Below are positions 1 to 8,419 of a DNA stretch of 64,000 bases, one piece after another. Under the pieces are notes generated by a model. It was not told the DNA's origin. It did not search any database and was given only the letters and a program-made list of their open reading frames with translations. The position numbers and the translations under genes are program-made. Origin of the DNA: an uncultured Lachnospiraceae bacterium (GTDB taxonomy: Bacteria > Bacillota > Clostridia > Lachnospirales > Lachnospiraceae); NCBI GenBank assembly GCA_902783375.1, contig CACZQN010000025.1, positions 1 through 64,000 of the forward strand, in the 5' to 3' direction. Position 1 is the stretch's first letter; every line of letters begins with the position of its first letter.

Positions 1-687
1 ATTCGCGGAGCAATGCATGGAAGCGATGCCCTGCAGCGGCAGATAGTAGTTCATCATGGAGAAGATACCCTTCTTCATCTCGCCGCCGTACCAGGTGTTC
101 AGGATGACCTGCTCACGGGATGTGATGTTGAAGACAACTGCGGTCTCGGAGTTGAGACCCAGCTCCTTGTAGTTCTCAACCTTCGCCTTGGAAGCGTTGT
201 AGACAACGAAGTTCGGCTCGAAGGTCTCAAGCTCTTCAGCGGTCGGAACGATGAACATGTTCTTTACGAAATGTGCCTGCCAGGCAACTTCCATGATGAA
301 ACGGACTGCCATACGGGTGTCCTTGTTTGCACCGCAGAAAGCATCGACGACATACAGCTTCTTGCCGGAAAGTTCTTTCTGAGCAAGTTCCTTCACTGCA
401 GCCCAGGTCTCCTCGGATGCAGCATGGTTGTCGTTCGGATACTCCGGTGTGGTCCACCATACAGTGTCCTTGGAATTCTCATCCATAACGATGAATTTGT
501 CTTTTGGAGAACGTCCGGTGTAAATACCGGTCATTACGTTCACAGCGTCCAGTTCGGTCAGCTGTCCTTTGTCATAACCAGTCAGCTCCGGCTTCATCTC
601 TTCCTCGAACAGAAGCTCGTAAGAAGGATTGTAGACGATCTCGGTGACATCTTTGATGCCATACTTTGTCAGATCAAGATTTGCCAT
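1..687 (-). CDS. pckA: Phosphoenolpyruvate carboxykinase (ATP), 3' part outside window
   Basis: Converts oxaloacetate and ATP to PEP, CO2 and ADP in the cytoplasm; in anaerobes it often runs in the PEP-carboxylating direction. The first 229 residues are present, beginning [11 protein letters not shown]. Family motifs seen are [11 protein letters not shown], the segment [18 protein letters not shown], and MHCSAN, which lies just before the kinase P-loop. The window therefore cuts the gene immediately before its nucleotide-binding loop. The start at 687 follows a purine-rich site (AAGGGTGAAAG). The gene is transcribed out of the window; the upstream region carries an inverted repeat. Identity is very secure; whether the remainder is intact cannot be judged. 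Confidence 0.95.
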   Translation of the reverse strand, partial: MANLDLTKYGIKDVTEIVYNPSYELLFEEEMKPELTGYDKGQLTELDAVNVMTGIYTGRSPKDKFIVMDENSKDTVWWTTPEYPNDNHAASEETWAAVKELAQKELSGKKLYVVDAFCGANKDTRMAVRFIMEVAWQAHFVKNMFIVPTAEELETFEPNFVVYNASKAKVENYKELGLNSETAVVFNITSREQVILNTWYGGEMKKGIFSMMNYYLPLQGIASMHCSAN

Positions 688-741
688 CTTCTTTCACCCT
701 TTCTCTCTAATGTAAATATTATTATTACACACAACGAACAC

Positions 742-765
742 CTGTGTTCCCAAAAATGAACACAG
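742..765 (-). promoter_or_regulatory. Inverted repeat upstream of pckA (operator candidate)
   Basis: CTGTGTTC-N8-GAACACAG is an exact 8-bp inverted repeat about 55-80 bases upstream of the pckA start, with a third half-site (CGAACACC) at 735-742. The geometry suits a dimeric repressor or activator. It does not match the Gram-positive LexA box spacing. No regulator is assigned. Confidence 0.4.
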
Positions 766-848
766 TCACATATTTTGTATCATATTTCGGGGAAAATATC
801 AATAGAAAGAGACAGGCGATCCAGAAACTTTTCTCAGATTTTTCTCAG

Positions 849-877
849 TAGACATCGATGGGAAAGCATGCGATAAT
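849..877 (+). promoter_or_regulatory. Sigma-A-type promoter for the orphan binding-module gene
   Basis: TAGACA, 17-base spacer, GATAAT, with TGC directly before the -10 (extended -10). It lies 57 bases upstream of the ATG at 934, which supports independent transcription of the downstream gene. Confidence 0.6.
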
Positions 878-933
878 AGGACACAGCGTGTGAGGGTGTG
901 GACACAGGAGATCGGGGAAGAAGGAGAAAAGGA

Positions 934-1857
934 ATGAAGTATTGCTGCAATCCGAGATTCGGGAACTGGGTATATGAAACTGTAAAACTGGAACGGGATC
1001 CTTCTGCGGATCCGGACTGGATGCTGCTGAGCTATGGGAAGGCAGTGGCAGCTTCCTCTGCCGAGGGAAGCAATTTCCCGGGCCATGTAGTCGATGAGAA
1101 GGAGACGACCTGCTGGAAGCCGGAACCGACGGACCGCGGTCCGTGGCTTTCGATGGACCTCGGGAGAACCCTCGATGTCTATGCGGTGCAGATCGTATTC
1201 GCAGGGGAAGGCGATCCGGAGAAGCAGGAGCATACAGCGGGAAGATGGCGTGTGCTGGGAAGCCTGGATAACCGGGATTGGTTCCTGGTCGAGGACCGGT
1301 CGAAAGGGCAGACAGCAGAGCAGACAGATCTGACCGGGCCTGCCGCAGATCTGTTCGTGAACGAGAGAGGACTTGCCTGCCGTTTCCTGCGGCTTGACAG
1401 CCTGCATGCGCCGGGTGATCAGCCACTCTGTATCCGGGGATTCCGCGTCTTTGGCCAGGAACTGGACAAAGATGATCTGGAGGAGAAGGTGCCGATGGAC
1501 GTGACAGAGGTCGAGGTAACGCGCGAGAATCCGTCCTCGGTGAAGGTAAGCTGGGTGGAGAAGAAAGACGAAGCCATTCCGGAAGCGGTGGAGTTCTTCT
1601 CACCGGATCATCTGCCGGAATATGAGGATGAAGAGAATTATCTTGCGTTCCTCAGAAAGCTGCACAGAAGGAAAGACAATGAGGCAACGGGATTTGTCCT
1701 GAGCTGGGGGCAGACACCGGACGGACTGACGGACAGCTTGGTCTGCTATGACACTTCGGCAGTCATCGATGTGCCGGAAGGCCAGGCGCTCTTTGCCCGT
1801 GTGGACAGTTTCAACGAAGCGGGGATCACGCATGGACCGGCGGTACAGGTGATGTAA
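934..1857 (+). CDS. Orphan F5/8-type C (discoidin-like) plus Fn3-like protein, GH43 tail paralogue
   Basis: 307 residues with no signal peptide. Residues ~30-185 resemble a coagulation-factor 5/8 type C (CBM32-like) module: CWKPEPTDRGPWLSMDLGR, then SLDNRDWFLVEDRS, then RFLRLDSL...IRGFRVFG. Residues ~190-307 are Fn3-like, ending ARVDSFNEAGITHG. The protein lines up with the C-terminal half of the GH43 enzyme at 34238-36130, starting exactly where that enzyme's catalytic domain ends (CCNPRFGNW here, MFCNQRYGDW there). The start at 934 follows AAGGAG at a 7-base spacing and has its own promoter. It is probably a sugar-binding remnant or a separated module. No catalytic residues are visible. Confidence 0.75.
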   Translation: MKYCCNPRFGNWVYETVKLERDPSADPDWMLLSYGKAVAASSAEGSNFPGHVVDEKETTCWKPEPTDRGPWLSMDLGRTLDVYAVQIVFAGEGDPEKQEHTAGRWRVLGSLDNRDWFLVEDRSKGQTAEQTDLTGPAADLFVNERGLACRFLRLDSLHAPGDQPLCIRGFRVFGQELDKDDLEEKVPMDVTEVEVTRENPSSVKVSWVEKKDEAIPEAVEFFSPDHLPEYEDEENYLAFLRKLHRRKDNEATGFVLSWGQTPDGLTDSLVCYDTSAVIDVPEGQALFARVDSFNEAGITHGPAVQVM

Positions 1858-1876
1858 GAGAGAGATGATATGGATG

Positions 1877-1913
1877 AAAATAACCAGGGAGTGGACTCCC
1901 TGGTTATTTTTTG
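1877..1913. terminator. Bidirectional terminator between orphan CBM gene and plsY
   Basis: The arms AAAATAACCAGGGAG and CTCCCTGGTTATTTT form a 15-bp perfect stem with a 4-base loop and T-runs on both strands. The plsY stop codon (1904-1906) lies inside the stem. Confidence 0.9.
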
Positions 1914-2605
1914 GTTCCTATATGCAGTTTTTTCATGAGCCCCCCGAAAACAGGGACTTTCTCTGCTTCGCCTTTCGGAATCAGGCGGAGCTGGCTGTAG
2001 TTCCGGCTGATGGCGAGGAGCGTGAGCAGAAGGCCGATCAGAGCAGCTTCCATCATCCCGGTGTTTCCGGATAATCCGATGGCAGCACTGATCCCCGTGA
2101 AGGCCAGCGGAATGATCACCCCTCCGAGAGAAAGCAGACTTGTGATAAAGACGGCGATCATCCCGATCAGCATGGACGGGATCCCGATCAGAGGAGAGAA
2201 GAGGGTGACAGCAGCACAGGTGGTGGCAACACCCTTCCCGCCCCGGAACTTCTTCCAGAAGGGGTAATTATGGCCGAGGGTACAGCCAAAGCCTGCCCAG
2301 AGGATCGCAAGGCTGCTCAGGGGAGCGGCGCCGGGCAGGACGTTCTGATATCCGAACAGCAGCCAGACAATCATGGCTGCCAGGATGCATTTCAGAAGGT
2401 CACCGGCAAGGGTCAGGAGTCCCGGTTTCATTCCCACATGCGCCATGATATTTGCCATTCCGGGATTATGCGAGGTGCCGATCTCGGAGGCGGATTTCCC
2501 GGTGTAGCGCTTTGCAACGATTTCCGCTGTCAGGATACAGCCGCAGAAATATCCGGTCAGAATCGATAATAATCTTGGAAGAAGAGGTGCCAATTGCTGC
2601 ATCAT
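1904..2605 (-). CDS. plsY: Glycerol-3-phosphate acyltransferase PlsY
   Basis: Membrane enzyme that transfers the acyl group from acyl-phosphate to glycerol-3-phosphate, the first step of phospholipid synthesis in bacteria using PlsX/PlsY. The 233 residues contain several hydrophobic helices. Family motifs are GTSHNPGMANIMAHVG (glycine/asparagine acyl-phosphate loop) and GHNYPFWKKFRGGKGVATT (glycerol-phosphate site). The start at 2605 was chosen because GGGAGG sits 7 bases upstream; the longer frame lacks a ribosome site. A promoter of its own lies at 2655-2683, so it need not depend on the riboswitch-controlled permease upstream. PlsY proteins are usually around 200 residues, so this one is slightly long. 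Confidence 0.92.
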   Translation of the reverse strand: MMQQLAPLLPRLLSILTGYFCGCILTAEIVAKRYTGKSASEIGTSHNPGMANIMAHVGMKPGLLTLAGDLLKCILAAMIVWLLFGYQNVLPGAAPLSSLAILWAGFGCTLGHNYPFWKKFRGGKGVATTCAAVTLFSPLIGIPSMLIGMIAVFITSLLSLGGVIIPLAFTGISAAIGLSGNTGMMEAALIGLLLTLLAISRNYSQLRLIPKGEAEKVPVFGGLMKKLHIGTKK

Positions 2606-2654
2606 CTGTAGCCTCCCGCAAGAAGGTCCTTTTGTTTCTGTGTTCCCTTCTTTC

Positions 2655-2683
2655 AGAATAACCGAGGATGGCAGCGGAGTCAA
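2655..2683 (-). promoter_or_regulatory. Promoter for plsY
   Basis: On the minus strand: TTGACT, 17-base spacer, TATTCT, between the permease stop and the plsY start. Confidence 0.55.
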
Positions 2684-2698
2684 GCAAAGGAGACTGGA

Positions 2699-3967
2699 TC
2701 AGCCCCATACAAACCAGATGTAGAGGTAGCCCATCAGGACTGCGACGAGGGTGTACGGAACACCGATTCGCATGAAGGCCGGGAAGGAGACTTCGTAGCC
2801 CTCCTTGCGGAGCAGGCCGACGGCGGCGATGTTCGCGGAGGCGCCGACCGGGGTGATGTTGCCGCCGAGCGTCGCACCAGAGAGGAGGCCGAAGTAGAGC
2901 AGGTACGGCTCGATGCCAAGTGCCGTGGTGACACCGGTCAGGACCGGCAGCATGGTGGCGACATACGGGATGTTGTCGACAAATGCCGAGATCAGGACGG
3001 AGCCCCACACGATGATCGTGTAGAGCAGGAAGATGTTGCTGCCGCCGGCTTTTGCGATGAATCCGGCGAAATCATCAATGATGCCGATTTCCGTCAGGCC
3101 GCCGATGACGACGAAGAGACCGGTCAGCAGGCCGAGGGTCTCAAAATCCAGGTTCTTCACCGACTTCAGGGCATTTGCACTGCTGTGCGTCCGCGCGATG
3201 TCGATCACGATCGTGAGGACAGCCAGGGTGCAGCAGATGATGCCGTTGATCGTCGCAGGGGTGTTCGGAATGAAGGAGGCGGTGATCAGGGCGACGACCA
3301 TGAGGACGAGCATCACGGTCGGCACAAAATCTTTCACCGGCGTCCGGCTTGTGGAGGAGACGGCATCCTTATCCTTTCGGAAGAGGATCATCATCACCGG
3401 GACGGTCGCCAGCGCGCCGAGTTCAACGGCAAAGAAGATGCCCGGACGGCCGAGCATCCAGAAGAAATTCATAAAGTTCATGTTGGCGTAATCACCCAGC
3501 ATGATGGAGGTGGTATCGCCGACCAGCGTGGCTGCACCCTGGAGGTTGGAGGAGACGGCGATGGAGAGGATCATCCCCACCGGATTGATCTTCAGCTTCT
3601 TGCAGATGGCAAGACCGACCGGGGCGACCATCAGGACGGTGGCTACATTATCGATAAATGCCGAGATGATGCCGGCAAAGAGGGACATGAAAATCGTCAC
3701 CCACATCACATTTTTCGCCTTCTCGAGCAGCAGATCTGCCAGCAGGTTCGGCATCTGGGAATCGATGAAATAATCGACGATGATCATGGTTCCGGCGATC
3801 ATCATCAGGACATTCCAGTTGATGGCGGACGGGAGCGCGGAGAACGGCATGATCCCAGAGACGAGGAAGATGGCGGCGACACCTAGTGCGTAGAGCGGGC
3901 GGTGCTTCGGCCAGCCGATCATCAGGACGTACATCAGGACAAACAGAATCAGAGCAAAGACTTTCAT
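2699..3967 (-). CDS. ArsB/SLC13-type (ion transporter superfamily) permease under Mn riboswitch
   Basis: 422-residue polytopic inner-membrane protein with about 11 hydrophobic helices. Two homologous halves carry the paired signatures FIDNVATVLMVAPV and FVDNIPYVATMLPV, and SSNLQGAATLVGD and GATLGGNITPVGASAN. These are typical of the ArsB/NhaD/CitMHS/SLC13 fold, in which the two Asn/Gly hairpins line the substrate site. Family members move arsenite, sodium, citrate, dicarboxylates or sulfate. Its leader carries a yybP-ykoY manganese riboswitch (4018-4110), so a role in manganese export or metal stress is inferred; substrate is not shown by the protein sequence. The start at 3967 follows ACAGGAGG. 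Confidence 0.85.
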   Translation of the reverse strand: MKVFALILFVLMYVLMIGWPKHRPLYALGVAAIFLVSGIMPFSALPSAINWNVLMMIAGTMIIVDYFIDSQMPNLLADLLLEKAKNVMWVTIFMSLFAGIISAFIDNVATVLMVAPVGLAICKKLKINPVGMILSIAVSSNLQGAATLVGDTTSIMLGDYANMNFMNFFWMLGRPGIFFAVELGALATVPVMMILFRKDKDAVSSTSRTPVKDFVPTVMLVLMVVALITASFIPNTPATINGIICCTLAVLTIVIDIARTHSSANALKSVKNLDFETLGLLTGLFVVIGGLTEIGIIDDFAGFIAKAGGSNIFLLYTIIVWGSVLISAFVDNIPYVATMLPVLTGVTTALGIEPYLLYFGLLSGATLGGNITPVGASANIAAVGLLRKEGYEVSFPAFMRIGVPYTLVAVLMGYLYIWFVWG

Positions 3968-3980
3968 GAAAACCTCCTGT

Positions 3981-4026
3981 GAAAATGAAAAAGACTACCA
4001 CCACAACCAAAGCTGTGGTGATAGTC
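3981..4026 (-). terminator. Expression-platform terminator of the Mn riboswitch
   Basis: On the minus strand, GACTATCACCACAGC pairs with GTTGTGGTGGTAGTC (one G-U pair) and is followed by TTTTTCATTTTC, just before the permease ribosome site. Its 5' arm overlaps the 3' strand of aptamer helix P1, so aptamer closure and terminator formation exclude each other. This implies an ON switch. Confidence 0.85.
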
Positions 4027-4110
4027 TCGCTGTTTCAAACATAAACCGGGGATTCCTCCCGTATTGACGGAATACATTGCGCCGTGCGCCAGCTACTCCC
4101 TAAAAACCGG
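4018..4110 (-). ncRNA. yybP-ykoY (manganese-sensing) riboswitch aptamer
   Basis: Read on the minus strand the leader runs TTTTTAGGGAGTAGC, a GCGC/GCGC hairpin, then CGTCAATACGGGAGG, and closes with AGCGAGACTATC. The GGGAGTAGC, GTCAATA and AGCGAGAC blocks are the conserved core of the yybP-ykoY class, which binds Mn2+ and usually turns on metal exporters. A promoter lies directly upstream and a terminator overlaps the 3' strand of P1. The match was made by eye; a covariance-model search would settle it. Confidence 0.85.
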
Positions 4111-4115
4111 GAAAT

Positions 4116-4144
4116 AGTTTAGCATGTCATTGACCTTCCGTCAA
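4116..4144 (-). promoter_or_regulatory. Promoter for the riboswitch-permease transcript
   Basis: Minus strand TTGACG, 17-base spacer, TAAACT. The predicted transcript start lies about 7 bases beyond, just before the aptamer P1 helix. Confidence 0.7.
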
Positions 4145-4153
4145 GGAGCAATG

Positions 4154-4768
4154 TCATTTCTTTGCGGAATATGTACGCCGTCCGACCCGGATCAGTTCGA
4201 CGATGACCGGAACCAGGACGATGTTCAGCAGGACTTCCATCAGGAAATTGCCGCCGACCATGCCGAAGATCATATAGTTGCCGGCGTTCGGGAAGCCGAG
4301 GCTCTCCGCCCAGCCGCGGATGGTCGGAAGGAAGAACAGCACACAGCCGATCAGGAAGAGGCCGGTGTTGGTAACCGGCGCGCTGAGCGCCGAGAGGATG
4401 ACCGCCGGGAGAAGGCTCTTTGAACTCCTGGCGTGAAGGACTTTCACCAGTCCGTGATAGACGAGGCCTGCGACGAGGCCGGCTGCCGTACCCTTGACCA
4501 GGACCGTGATGAGCGTGCCCGGGACGTTGACGGCGAGAAATGCAGCGGCGTCTCCGGAAACGAGAACGACGACGCTGAAGACAAAGCCAAGCCATGCACC
4601 GGCAGCGGGACCGTAGAGCGCCGCGCCGACGACGATCGGCAGGAGCACCAGGCTGACGGAGAACGGGCCGAAGCGGATGGCCGCCCCGATGGCCTGCAGG
4701 ATGACGACGATCGCGGTAAAGATCGCGATGCCGGTTAATTTCTGAATATCCATTTTTCTGTTTTGCAT
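4154..4768 (-). CDS. ECF transporter S component (substrate-binding membrane subunit)
   Basis: 204 residues with about six hydrophobic helices. It begins MQNRKMDIQKLTGIAIFTAI and ends with a lysine-rich tail. The pattern (short basic N-terminus, Ala/Gly/Val-rich helices, the GAALYGPAAGAWLGFVFS segment) is that of the ECF-type vitamin transporter S subunits, which share an EcfA/EcfT energizing module encoded elsewhere. Substrate is unknown. No riboswitch was recognised in the short leader. The start at 4768 follows a GGGGGG-rich site at ~9 bases; the longer frame start is unsupported. No energizing genes are in this window, so a group II (shared) module is inferred. Confidence 0.8.
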   Translation of the reverse strand: MQNRKMDIQKLTGIAIFTAIVVILQAIGAAIRFGPFSVSLVLLPIVVGAALYGPAAGAWLGFVFSVVVLVSGDAAAFLAVNVPGTLITVLVKGTAAGLVAGLVYHGLVKVLHARSSKSLLPAVILSALSAPVTNTGLFLIGCVLFFLPTIRGWAESLGFPNAGNYMIFGMVGGNFLMEVLLNIVLVPVIVELIRVGRRTYSAKK

Positions 4769-4833
4769 GATTCCATACCCCCCTTTGTGCGGCGATTCAT
4801 CTGACTGAATCACCTGAATCATATTGGCTTTGC

Positions 4834-4862
4834 ATCATAGCACTTTTTTTGTGAAACTACAA
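4834..4862 (-). promoter_or_regulatory. Promoter for the ECF S-component gene
   Basis: Minus strand TTGTAG, 17-base spacer, TATGAT, about 65 bases upstream of the chosen start. Confidence 0.6.
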
Positions 4863-4877
4863 GCAGGTTCGGGAAAG

Positions 4878-4966
4878 AAACCACGATTTCGCTATTGCCG
4901 AAAACCGTGGTTTATCGTAAAATAGTCCTAATGGACATCTGATGGCACCCGGGAGCGACGGGTGCC
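4878..4966 (+). promoter_or_regulatory. Promoter, operator-like inverted repeat and leader hairpin of the GH78-YesMN operon
   Basis: TTGCCG (4895-4900), 17-base spacer, TAAAAT (4918-4923). An inverted repeat AAACCACG (4878-4885) / CGTGGTTT (4906-4913) straddles the -35 and spacer, a suitable repressor site. Downstream, GGCACCC/GGGTGCC (4944-4966) forms a leader hairpin with no T-run. Confidence 0.55.
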
Positions 4967-5026
4967 TCCGGGAAGAAGGAGCGCCGGAAGGAATACGGTA
5001 AACAGAAAATGGAGGAAGCATTATCT

Positions 5027-8000
5027 ATGGATAGAATCAGAAATCTTCGTGTGAATGCGCTCGAAGCGCCGCTTGCGGTGGATGACAGACATCCGGTCTT
5101 CAGCTGGATGATGGAATCGGAGCGCACCGGCGCGAGACAGATAGCGTATGAGATTCTGCTCACGACCGGCGGGAAGAAGGTCTGGAACAGCGGGAAGGTC
5201 GCGTCCGACGCGTCTGTTGACATCGTATGCCCGGCCGAACTGGAACCGGAGACGGATTACGTCTTCCAGGTCTCTGTCTGGAATGAGCAGGACGAGATGC
5301 TGACAGCGGAATCCACATTTTCCACCGGATTCATGAACGAAAGTCTTGACGCGTGGCACGGAGCTGCGTGGATCGGACCGGACGAGATCAACGTGGCGGC
5401 TGAGACCATCCCCGTGTACCGCATCGTTTATTCCATGCAGATCGAAGAGGGCGGCAGCCGTGCCGGTGTGATTTTCGGGGCAAATGACCCGCGGCTTCTG
5501 TCTTCCATTCATAATAATTACCTGATTCACGGGGAGAACTATATTGCCTGTGAACTGAACGTCGGGCAGATCCCAGCTGTGGTTGAATTTTACAGAAAAG
5601 GCTATGCACCGGGAGAGGACGGGAAGGAACCGGTCTTTACGATTCCGGTCCCGGAGACCGTGATCGGCGCGGAGAACCGGTATCAGCCGCATGCTTTTGA
5701 GATCGAGATCAGCGGCAACCAGATGGAATACATGACCATCGACGGAGAGAAGCTGCACACCGGGATCCGCAACAAGCGGATCATGCCGGGGGCACCGGCC
5801 ACCGCCTATGATGAGACGCATCTGATCCTGAATCCCAAGAATGAGATCATGGATATGCCAATCTATCCGAGACTCTGCAACATCGGTTTCGTGACGGCGG
5901 AGGATACCCGCGCGGCCTTTACCGGCTATGCCGTCCAGCACTTCGGCGGGGAGAAGAACGTATTCTTTGCCGAGAAGACCGGCGCCGGATTCGGAATTTT
6001 CGCGGGGAAAGAAGGTCTGACGGTCGAAGAAGGAACCATCACGGCAGAACCGGGGACCCTGGTCTATGCGGATCCGTCCCACGCCGGACTGCCGCTGTTT
6101 CGCAAGAACTTCTTTGCGGGCAGAGATGTTGCGTCTGCGCGGGTATACGCGACGGCACGCGGCATCTATGAGATGGCCATCAACGGGAAGAAGGTCGGGG
6201 AAGACTTCCTTGCACCGGGCGATACCGATTTCCGGCAGCACATCTTCTATCAGGCCTATGATGTCACCGATCTTCTGCATGCCGGCGGAAATGTCATCAG
6301 TACGATCCTTGCTTCCGGCTGGTACGGGGATGAGACATCCTATACGATCGAAAACTATAACTATTACGGTGACCGGCAGGCATTCCTGGCCGTGCTGGTG
6401 ATCACCTATGCAGATGGCACAAAGACCTACGTCCCGACGGATGAGAGCTGGCGCTACAGCGGCAACGGCCCGTGGCGCTATGCGGGGAATTTCAACGGCG
6501 AGACCTACGATGCCACGAAGGAACTGCCCGGATGGGAGCAGCCGGGCTTTGATACCATCCACTGGAGAAATGCGGCGCTGATGGAGCCGACGGTCTGCGG
6601 CCTGACGCCGGCGATCACGGCGGCGATCGAGCCGGCCATCACCCAGATGGAGACCCTGACGGCAACCTTCGTATCGAAGGAAGTCCGGGGAACGGATCAG
6701 GACACCGTTTACATCTATGATATGGGTATCAACATGGTCGGCGTTCCGGAGATCACCTTCCCGCACGGCGTCCGCGGGCAGAAGATCACGATCCGGTACT
6801 CCGAGAAGCTGTATCCGCGCCTTGAGCCGGACAACGAATTCTACTACGGCGATCTCGGCGGCCTGATCCTGACCGAGAACCTGCGCGGCGCGCTGGTGAC
6901 CGACGTCTACTATATGCGGGGCGGGGAGAATGAAGTGTTCCGTCCGCGCTTTACCTTCCACGGGTATCAGTACGTGGAGATCAGCGGCCTGAAGGAACCG
7001 ATTCCTGCAGAAAACATCAAGGGACTGGTGTTCAGTTCCGTACGGCAGGCGTCTTTCTTTGAATCGTCCAATCCGCTGACGAACCAGCTGTTTACGAATA
7101 TCATCCGCTCGACGGTCGGCAACCACCTGTCGATTCCGACAGACTGCCCGCAGCGTGACGAGCGCCTGGGCTGGGCCGGCGATGCGAGCGTCTATTCCGA
7201 GACGGCAACCTACATGTCGGATATGAATGCGTTCTACCGCTACTTCTGCCTGCTGCAGCGGGATGCGCAGGGAACAGACGGAACCTTCCATCTCTACGCA
7301 CCGTCCTACGCCCCGGTCGGACAGGCATTTGCCCTGGGCTATACCTGGAACGCCGCAGGCGTCAATATCCCGTTCCAGACCTGGCAGCAGTATGATAGCC
7401 TGCAGGTACTGCAGGAGAATTATCCGAACATGAAGAAGCATGTGGAAGGCATGGAGACGATGACCGAAGAGGGAAGGAAATATCTCTCCAGCCACATCGG
7501 CTTCCTCGGCGACCACCTGTCCGTGACCGATACCGATCCGTCCCTGATGGACAATGCGCAGTTCTACCGCTCTGTCCGCCAGACACAGCAGGCGGCGGAA
7601 GTCCTCGGATATACCGAGGATGCGGAGCATTTCCGGACCTTCGGAGATCATCTGCAGGAAGAGTGGAATGCGGTCTTTGTCGGTGCGGATCACAGGACGT
7701 ACAATGCGGCCGGTGAGCTGCAGGATACCCAGGCGTCCTATGCGCTGCCGCTGATGTGCGGCGTCTTCAGTGAGGAGAATCGGCCGTATGCGCAGAAACT
7801 GCTGCGCGAGGCCTGCGAGAAGACCGGTTATTCGATGACGACCGGTTTCATGGGAACCGCGCCGCTGCTGCCGGCCCTGACCGAGGGCGGGAATGCGGAC
7901 ACCGCCTACCAGATGTTCGAGCGGACGGAGTATCCGTCCTGGCTGTACCCGGTCATCAACGGGGCAACCTCTGTCTGGGAGCGCTGGAGTTCCTTCACGA

Positions 8001-8419
8001 TCCAGAACGGCTTCGGCGGCCAGAACTGGATGAATTCGTTCAACCACTATTCGCTCGGCGGCGTCGCCACCTGGATGATGGAATATATGGCAGGAATCAG
8101 GCGCGGTGAGAAGGGCGGATTCAGAGAGTTCATCCTCCAGCCGGTGCCGGGCGGTCATTTCACCGAGGTGAAGACGGCCTATGACTCCGTCTACGGCAGG
8201 ATCTGTTCTTCCTGGACGGCGAAGGACGGCAGATTGGCAACGTATGATGCTGTTGTCCCGGCCAACACGAAGGCGACGCTGTATCTTCCGATGACGGATG
8301 GCGCCCAGTGCGTGATGCCGGAGGATGCCGAGTACATCCGGAGGACAACACATAACGGGATCATCTGTGCGGAGATTGCACTGCCGGCAGGATCCTGGCA
8401 TTTTGAGATGACAATATGA
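5027..8419 (+). CDS. GH78 family alpha-L-rhamnosidase
   Basis: 1130 residues, no signal peptide, so cytoplasmic. The expected GH78 order is visible: an N-terminal Ig/Fn3-like domain (VFSWMMESERTGARQIAYEI), beta-sandwich domains with YDVTDLLHAGGNVISTILASGWYG, an (alpha/alpha)6 catalytic barrel containing PTDCPQRDERLGWAGDASVY (general-acid region), and GATSVWERWSS, then a C-terminal beta domain (GGFREFILQPVPGGHFT). It removes terminal rhamnose from pectic or glycoside substrates. The start at 5027 is preferred (GGAGG, 11-base spacing) over the ATG at 5009, which has no close ribosome site. Its stop overlaps the start of the histidine kinase by ATGA, indicating translational coupling. Confidence 0.93.
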   Translation: MDRIRNLRVNALEAPLAVDDRHPVFSWMMESERTGARQIAYEILLTTGGKKVWNSGKVASDASVDIVCPAELEPETDYVFQVSVWNEQDEMLTAESTFSTGFMNESLDAWHGAAWIGPDEINVAAETIPVYRIVYSMQIEEGGSRAGVIFGANDPRLLSSIHNNYLIHGENYIACELNVGQIPAVVEFYRKGYAPGEDGKEPVFTIPVPETVIGAENRYQPHAFEIEISGNQMEYMTIDGEKLHTGIRNKRIMPGAPATAYDETHLILNPKNEIMDMPIYPRLCNIGFVTAEDTRAAFTGYAVQHFGGEKNVFFAEKTGAGFGIFAGKEGLTVEEGTITAEPGTLVYADPSHAGLPLFRKNFFAGRDVASARVYATARGIYEMAINGKKVGEDFLAPGDTDFRQHIFYQAYDVTDLLHAGGNVISTILASGWYGDETSYTIENYNYYGDRQAFLAVLVITYADGTKTYVPTDESWRYSGNGPWRYAGNFNGETYDATKELPGWEQPGFDTIHWRNAALMEPTVCGLTPAITAAIEPAITQMETLTATFVSKEVRGTDQDTVYIYDMGINMVGVPEITFPHGVRGQKITIRYSEKLYPRLEPDNEFYYGDLGGLILTENLRGALVTDVYYMRGGENEVFRPRFTFHGYQYVEISGLKEPIPAENIKGLVFSSVRQASFFESSNPLTNQLFTNIIRSTVGNHLSIPTDCPQRDERLGWAGDASVYSETATYMSDMNAFYRYFCLLQRDAQGTDGTFHLYAPSYAPVGQAFALGYTWNAAGVNIPFQTWQQYDSLQVLQENYPNMKKHVEGMETMTEEGRKYLSSHIGFLGDHLSVTDTDPSLMDNAQFYRSVRQTQQAAEVLGYTEDAEHFRTFGDHLQEEWNAVFVGADHRTYNAAGELQDTQASYALPLMCGVFSEENRPYAQKLLREACEKTGYSMTTGFMGTAPLLPALTEGGNADTAYQMFERTEYPSWLYPVINGATSVWERWSSFTIQNGFGGQNWMNSFNHYSLGGVATWMMEYMAGIRRGEKGGFREFILQPVPGGHFTEVKTAYDSVYGRICSSWTAKDGRLATYDAVVPANTKATLYLPMTDGAQCVMPEDAEYIRRTTHNGIICAEIALPAGSWHFEMTI

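Noticed and set aside
735-749. LexA box upstream of pckA
   Set aside because: GAAC and GTTC are separated by 6 bases; the Gram-positive LexA site has 4.
845-1603. Minus-strand frame opposite the orphan binding-module gene
   Set aside because: Ser/Pro/Arg-rich shadow; the plus strand has a promoter, ribosome site and recognisable module.
1904-2683. Longer plsY start at 2683
   Set aside because: The extra 26 residues are unlike PlsY N-termini and cover the gene's promoter; GGGAGG supports 2605.
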